NCBI GenBank assembly: GCA_958450365.1
Contig: CAUEEP010000730.1
Location: 832,001-896,000, forward strand
Direction: 5' to 3'
Origin: Mesorhabditis belari
Taxonomy: Eukaryota; Nematoda; Chromadorea; Rhabditida; Rhabditidae
Length of the DNA stretch: 64,000 nt
Shown in pieces: positions 59,121 through 64,000 of this stretch. Both the position numbers and the translations under genes were made by a program. The notes beneath the pieces were generated by a model, which worked only from the letters and a program-made list of their open reading frames with translations, was not told the DNA's origin and did no database searches. The stretch's first letter is position 1; each line of letters opens with the position of its first letter.

Positions 59121-60483
59121 TTAAATTAAGGTATTAAAGACTGTGACAAAATTTTACGCTTATTTTTTATATTTTATAAGTTTTGTCTTATTTTGTTCTC
59201 GGTTAAAGAATGGTTTTTCTTTTAAAAATTTGCATATATTGAATTTTACATGTTTCCTCGACGGACTTACTATACTTTTTCTCGGGGGCGCGTTTTAGAA
59301 AAACGTATTAATCGCAAACATACTCTAATCATAAGTAGTTCCTTTCGATGATAACCTCTACCAGAAAAGGTCGAGATTATCATCGAAAAGAACTACTTAT
59401 GATTAGAGTATGTTCGCGATTAATCCACTACTCCTGGCTGCAATCCAATGACATTTGATTCTTGAGTGGAATGGTTGAATACTTGGGTTGTTTTTTCTTT
59501 CTCTCATCTATTTCATTGCTGTGTGGTGGGTGGATATTTCTTCATTCTTTCCCTCGTTCACAAACAACCGGTTCATCACCCATCACATCCTTGGTGAATA
59601 GAAGAGAAGCCGAAGAAATAAAAGGCAATGAAAGAGAAAGGAAAAGGAAAGGAAAAGGAAGGGCAATGCCAAAAACGATCTCCTCTCACTTACTCACTCA
59701 TTCACTTTTCTTTGATCACTTAATATCGTTAATGACAGATTTTTTTTTCGTCTTTCTAAAGAATGACCGAAGTTTTATCCGCTTAAAAACTTTATTTATA
59801 TTATTTATATTCTATGTATCGGAACGTTTTCCCTTTCTGGTCAGTACTTTGACATCTTTACTCTATTGGTAAAACTGTACACATCAACTCATGCGTCACA
59901 CCATCAACTAATTTGTAAACAAGACGACTTGAAACGACTCCAATGCATTTCATTTCTTGTGACCCACCCCAAAAAAAGTGTTTTCTTTATGGGCAATGTC
60001 ACTCCCTTCAACCTCATTTTTTCCTCTCAATTTCCTTAATCGACCCATTCTTTTTCGCTTCCAATTCCACCCACTCGACGTTTGAGATTAATGCTTTTAA
60101 ATGCTTGTTTTTGGGATGTGGAATTCATTTAGTGTGAATCCCCCATTTGTCCAAGCACTTGCAGTAAATTACAATCATGATTCTCTCCTTTTATAGAGTC
60201 ATTTCTTTGAATCCCATCACCCCGGTCAAATACTCATTTTGCTAGCGATATTTTTAGAGTCTCAAGTTTTTTTTTTTGATTAGCTTCATTATCGATTTTC
60301 TTCTCAACATTCCCCTTCCCTTTTCACAAATACTTCCTTCTACCCATGTTTTTGTGTGTTTACCGAAGTAAATAGAGGGTTTACGACGAAAAGTCTTTTG
60401 GCTCTAATTTTTTCTCCTTTTGATCTATGATTTTAGCTTAACGTAGTTAGAAGACTTCTGAAACGTTTTAAAACGTTGAAAGC
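59121..60483. other. Intergenic; one short palindrome
   Basis: Positions 59293-59425 form a palindrome with ~55-bp arms around GTAGTTCCTTTCGATGATAA and CTACTTATGATTAGAGTATG. No gene is recognised in the rest. Confidence 0.6.
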
Positions 60484-61083
60484 CCGGGAGTGGGACAAAT
60501 GCGACTTTTTTTGCGCACTCGGGATACTTGCGCACCCCGCCCATTAGCGCAACTTTTTTCGCGTTTTAAAAAGCTAGTATTAACCAATTTCTATTCCAAA
60601 AATTGTTTTTTTTTGAGTAATTTTAGGGCATCCAAATTTTGACATATCAGAGCTTGTGAAAGTAATTTGAAAGATAAAACAGGTAGGTCAAATTACGGAA
60701 AATTGTCGATTTTTTTCCTATGTATAACTCCGTCCGTTTGCTTCCACAAGCTCTGATATGGCAAAATTTGGATTCTAGGCTCTATAATTACCCAGAAAAA
60801 CAACTTTTGGAATAGCAATTGGCTAATATTTGTCCCATTCCCGAAAGACCAGAGAACAACTTTGAAAACAAAGTTTAAATATAAGAATTCCAAAGTTAAG
60901 AGATTCTGCTATTCAATTGATCCTTCAATTTGCCAAGATAAAACTTTAAAAATGCCTATTTATAGCTTCAAGTGCTCGAAAACGGCAGAGCTTTTTTCAG
61001 GCGAGCTCGTACAAAAACACTACCTCTGTGTTATTACTTTTTCAAGTAGCCCGTATATTCATGTATTGGGGAAAGGGGGTTTG
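60484..61083. repeat. Family A element plus shared unique tail
   Basis: Positions 60484-60843 are a family A inverted repeat. Together with the next ~240 bp they match about 10490-11072 at high identity. The tail contains a 74-codon fr frame also open at 10850-11074. The second copy has an intact left end, while the first is more damaged. Confidence 0.85.
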
Positions 61084-61630
61084 TGAGTTAATGAGAGGGT
61101 AATATAGGGTAAAGCTTTTGCTCATTTGCTTTTCGAGAAGAGTGTCGGCAGAGTCTACGAAAATGCATTTAGTCTCGGTGCGTCTGTTTGGTGGCGGTGT
61201 GATCGATCTGCCGTTGCCCCTCTCTCTTTCACTCTCACCCATTTTCTTTGCCTCTCACAATTTTCCCTACTCTTCCTCACCCATTCATTCAAAGGAGGCT
61301 CCTTTTCCATTTCCATCCGTTCACAAGTCTCATTCACCCCCGCTTTTCTCTTCTTTTCCGTTCACCTTTTGTGGCTCACCGAGGGGGAAAGGGGTTTCCC
61401 GCCGCACGCGCATTCAAATTTCTGTGGTGTGTCCGAAAAGGGAACTAGTGGGATTTTGGAAGAATCGAGGGTTTTCCTCCTGTGGCGTTGACCCCGTTCC
61501 CTTGTTATCATTTTCGTGTTCTCACCTCCACCTTTTCATAATCGACGACTATAATTGTATAGACATATTTTTAATTCTGCTTCATTTGTTTTTTTGCCAA
61601 ACCTTTAATATCTTTATTTTTTAGTTCGCG
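61084..61630. promoter_or_regulatory. Upstream region of the G-alpha gene
   Basis: A pyrimidine-rich, less A+T-rich stretch (61200-61400) without a supported gene. CTTTATTTTTTAG at 61611-61623 is a strong acceptor seven bases before the ATG, suggesting trans-splicing. No defined promoter element is seen. Confidence 0.45.
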
Positions 61631-63216
61631 ATGGGATGCGTCAATTCGACCGACCAGACCAACGCAAAGAAGCGCTCGAAATACATCGACGAACAGGTAA
61701 ACTTTATGATTTATAATTGATAATTTTCAAGGACTAAAGATAGTTTTTTTCCATGCTTACAAAATGTCAAATAGATATTTAAAATCGTTTTTAACAAGTG
61801 ATTTTAGTTGAAAGCCGATCATGAACGACAATCAAGAGAAGTAAAACTGTTGTTGCTGGGTGCTGGTGAATCGGGTACTTTATTTAATTTGTTGGTTTTT
61901 CTTATTTTTCTTTTTAGGCAAAAGTACCATTGTGAAACAGATGAAAATCATTCATGAAACAGGCTACACGGATGAGGAGCGAAAACAGTATCGACCAGTC
62001 GTGTTTAGTAACAGTGTGCAGGTGATTCGTTAACGACTTTATGTCTATAATTCAAAAATTTAGTCAATGGCAGCAATACTTCGTGCAATGAATCAATTGA
62101 AAATCGAGTTTGCTGATCTAAACCGTGGCACTGATTTGCGACAATTTTTCACTCTTTCACAGGTAAGGTTTAGAACTTGTTGACTTTTATGCAATGTAAT
62201 ATTTTAGACTTGCGATGAGGGAGAACTTTCACCAGAATTGGCAATGGCAATGAAGCGATTATGGCATGATGCAGGCGTTCAACAATGTTTTATGCGCTCA
62301 CGCGAATATCAACTCAACGATTCGGCTTCTTATTACCTCAACAATTTGGATCGTATTTCACAGGTGTGTTCATTAATATAGTAAAGCTTTCACAGTCCCT
62401 CATTATGAACTTAGATTAAAGACAAATGCTTTAGCCTGACTATGTACCATCACAAGATGACGTTTTACGCACACGAGTCAAGACAACGGGGATCGTTGAA
62501 ACCCACTTCACGTACAAAGATCTTCATTTCAAGTAAATTTTATGTTTGGTGCGTAATTGTTCTTTTTAGAATGTTTGATGTCGGTGGTCAGCGTTCAGAA
62601 AGAAAGAAATGGATTCATTGCTTTGAGGCTGTCACTGCCATTATTTTCTGTGTGGCTATGAGTGAATACGATATGGTATTGGCGGAAGACGACGAGATGG
62701 TCAGTTTAAGTGTTTTATAAACGTGTAAGGTGCTCTACTTTAAAATTCTATTTCTTCAGAATCGAATGATCGAGTCAATGAAGCTCTTCGATTCAATCTG
62801 CAACAACAAGTGGTTCAGCGAGACATCGATCATCTTATTTCTCAACAAGAAAGATATTTTCGAGGAGAAGATCAAGAAGAGCCCCCTTACTATATGCTTT
62901 CCCGAATATTCTGGCGTAAGTTTGTTTGGTATTAAGTGCAACTTTCTACTTATGCATTCTACCTAGACTGATCATGTTTTAGGCTAATTCTTATGAAGAG
63001 GCAGCCGCTTACGTGCAGGCTCAATTTGAAAATCTCAACCATCGAAAAGACGGTCAGAAAGAAATCTACACCCATTTCACTTGTGCCACCGACACAAATA
63101 ACATCAGGTGCATCGAGTTTAACTTTCCTTTTCAAAGTAATTGTTTTAGATTTGTCTTCGATGCTGTGACGGACATCATCATTCGGGATAATCTCAAACA
63201 ATGCGGTCTATTCTAA
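61631..63216 (+). CDS. gpa-16: Heterotrimeric G-protein alpha subunit, Gi class
   Basis: A membrane-anchored GTPase switch downstream of seven-transmembrane receptors. Ten exons: 61631-61696, 61808-61874, 61918-62021, 62064-62162, 62218-62363, 62435-62532, 62570-62699, 62760-62915, 62983-63107 and 63150-63216. Seen: MGCVNS with Gly2 and Cys3 for myristoylation and palmitoylation; the P loop [15 protein letters not shown]; the switch I region [17 protein letters not shown] with the catalytic Arg; switch [26 protein letters not shown]; and the end DNLKQCGLF, with Cys at -4 as in pertussis-toxin-sensitive Gi/o subunits. About 355 residues, normal for the family. It is closer to Gi than to worm GOA-1 (which ends CGLY), so gpa-16 is the best guess; that symbol is inferred. 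Confidence 0.93.
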
Positions 63217-64000
63217 AGCAGCTCTCAACGTCTTTTCTTTACGGCAACTTATTCTCTTCATATCGGTATCTTTTTCGCTCATTTATTTTATTTCATACCT
63301 TGTCATGATTGGGCGCGTCACTGTTTTCACAATCTTTATATTTCTCCTTGCAAAATGAATCAAATTTTCGTTTTTGCGTCCGCTCAAAACAGTTATATCT
63401 TTAAACAACGCGGTATTTACCCCTGCCTTCAGATTATTGTGTTGCCCTCGCCGTTTATGTTCGCTTTAATTTATTGGACTTTGGAAATCCATTTTTGCTT
63501 GCCGGTGCAAAATTCTAGACGTATTGAACCCTGTAGTTACATTTCCATTGCATTTTCGTTCTTTTCTTCTTGCAGTAACCTAGGTACTTTTCATGTGTAG
63601 CATTAGCACAATTTGTTTCATTAAAAATTTCTATAAAACGGTCTCCAATTATTTCCTCCAATATGAGATCATTTCATGAAGCATAATTCGGCATTAAGTT
63701 TATAAATGTTCGTTGAATAAGTGAATCATCCATTTGATAGTATCGTTCTTCTCTTTTGTTCGGTTCCTCATGCCATAGCTTTTTCAGTTCTTCATGCCAA
63801 TTATTGTGCGGATTTTTTCAAATAAATCATTTGCGAAAGAAATTAATTTATTCTGATCGCTTTCGCATAATTGAAAAGATTTCGGGGGCGTTGTCGACTT
63901 TGACCGTTTAGCAACACTTTGGTCCGTGTCCAGAGTGTGAACCCGGAATGGTTAGATTTGAGAAAAATGTGCTGGGGTCATTTCATTATCGTGAACGAGT
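63217..64000. other. G-alpha 3' region and window end
   Basis: Probably the 3' UTR (several AATAAA-like sites, for example near 63820) and then unassigned sequence. The last 60 bases are open in more than one frame and could begin or end a gene outside the window; nothing can be named. Confidence 0.4.

Noticed and set aside
1..64000. CRISPR arrays, bacterial operons, viral genes
   Set aside because: The tandem arrays have no unique spacers, all supported genes are intron-rich metazoan genes, and no capsid, polymerase or integrase frame was seen.

Overview
The window is AT-rich nuclear DNA from a nematode, most likely a rhabditid. Genes are cut into many short exons by introns of about 40-50 bp with GT...(T)TTNAG borders. 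The recognisable proteins have closest relatives in Caenorhabditis-type genomes, and two introns carry degenerate TTAGGC (nematode telomere-type) repeats. No bacterial, viral or organellar gene was seen. All gene models were read by eye: joins were chosen so that reading frame and family motifs continue across each splice.

Layout. 748-9828 (-): a complete STAT transcription factor in about 25 exons, with introns full of satellites, foldback elements and tRNA-like modules. 9.9-14.3 kb: repeats and no convincing gene. 14363-16411 (-): ribosomal protein L18. 16.4-24.3 kb: a repeat-rich gap holding a 1-kb palindrome, several MITE-like elements, a mariner-ended element and an inverted copy of an ion-channel exon. 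24316-28276 (+): a glutamate-gated-chloride-type Cys-loop receptor subunit. 29164-31352 (+): a UBASH3/STS-like histidine-phosphatase-fold protein that lacks its nucleophilic histidine. 34399-38845 (+): a class A peptide GPCR. 39233-39553 (-): the end of a small membrane protein. 42709-45370 (+): a MYST acetyltransferase with a chromo-barrel. 46169-50244 (+): an unidentified RRM-like, Lys/Ser-rich nuclear protein. 51429-53735 (-): caveolin. 56571-59120: nested DNA transposons. 61631-63216 (+): a Gi-class G-protein alpha subunit.

The genes do not form one pathway. Several (STAT, GPCR, G-alpha, caveolin, chloride channel) belong to signalling, but nothing in the sequence shows they work together. 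No operon with the usual ~100-bp spacing was seen.

The most notable signals are these: a 115-bp, 98% identical inverted copy of two channel exons 5 kb upstream of the channel gene; loss of the catalytic histidine in the phosphatase-like protein; a 764-bp satellite of a near-palindromic 13-mer in a STAT intron; interstitial telomere-like repeats; a transposon whose two terminal inverted repeats both carry a tRNA 5' half; and at least ten families of long foldback elements, many of them intronic. No wholly new multi-gene system was found.
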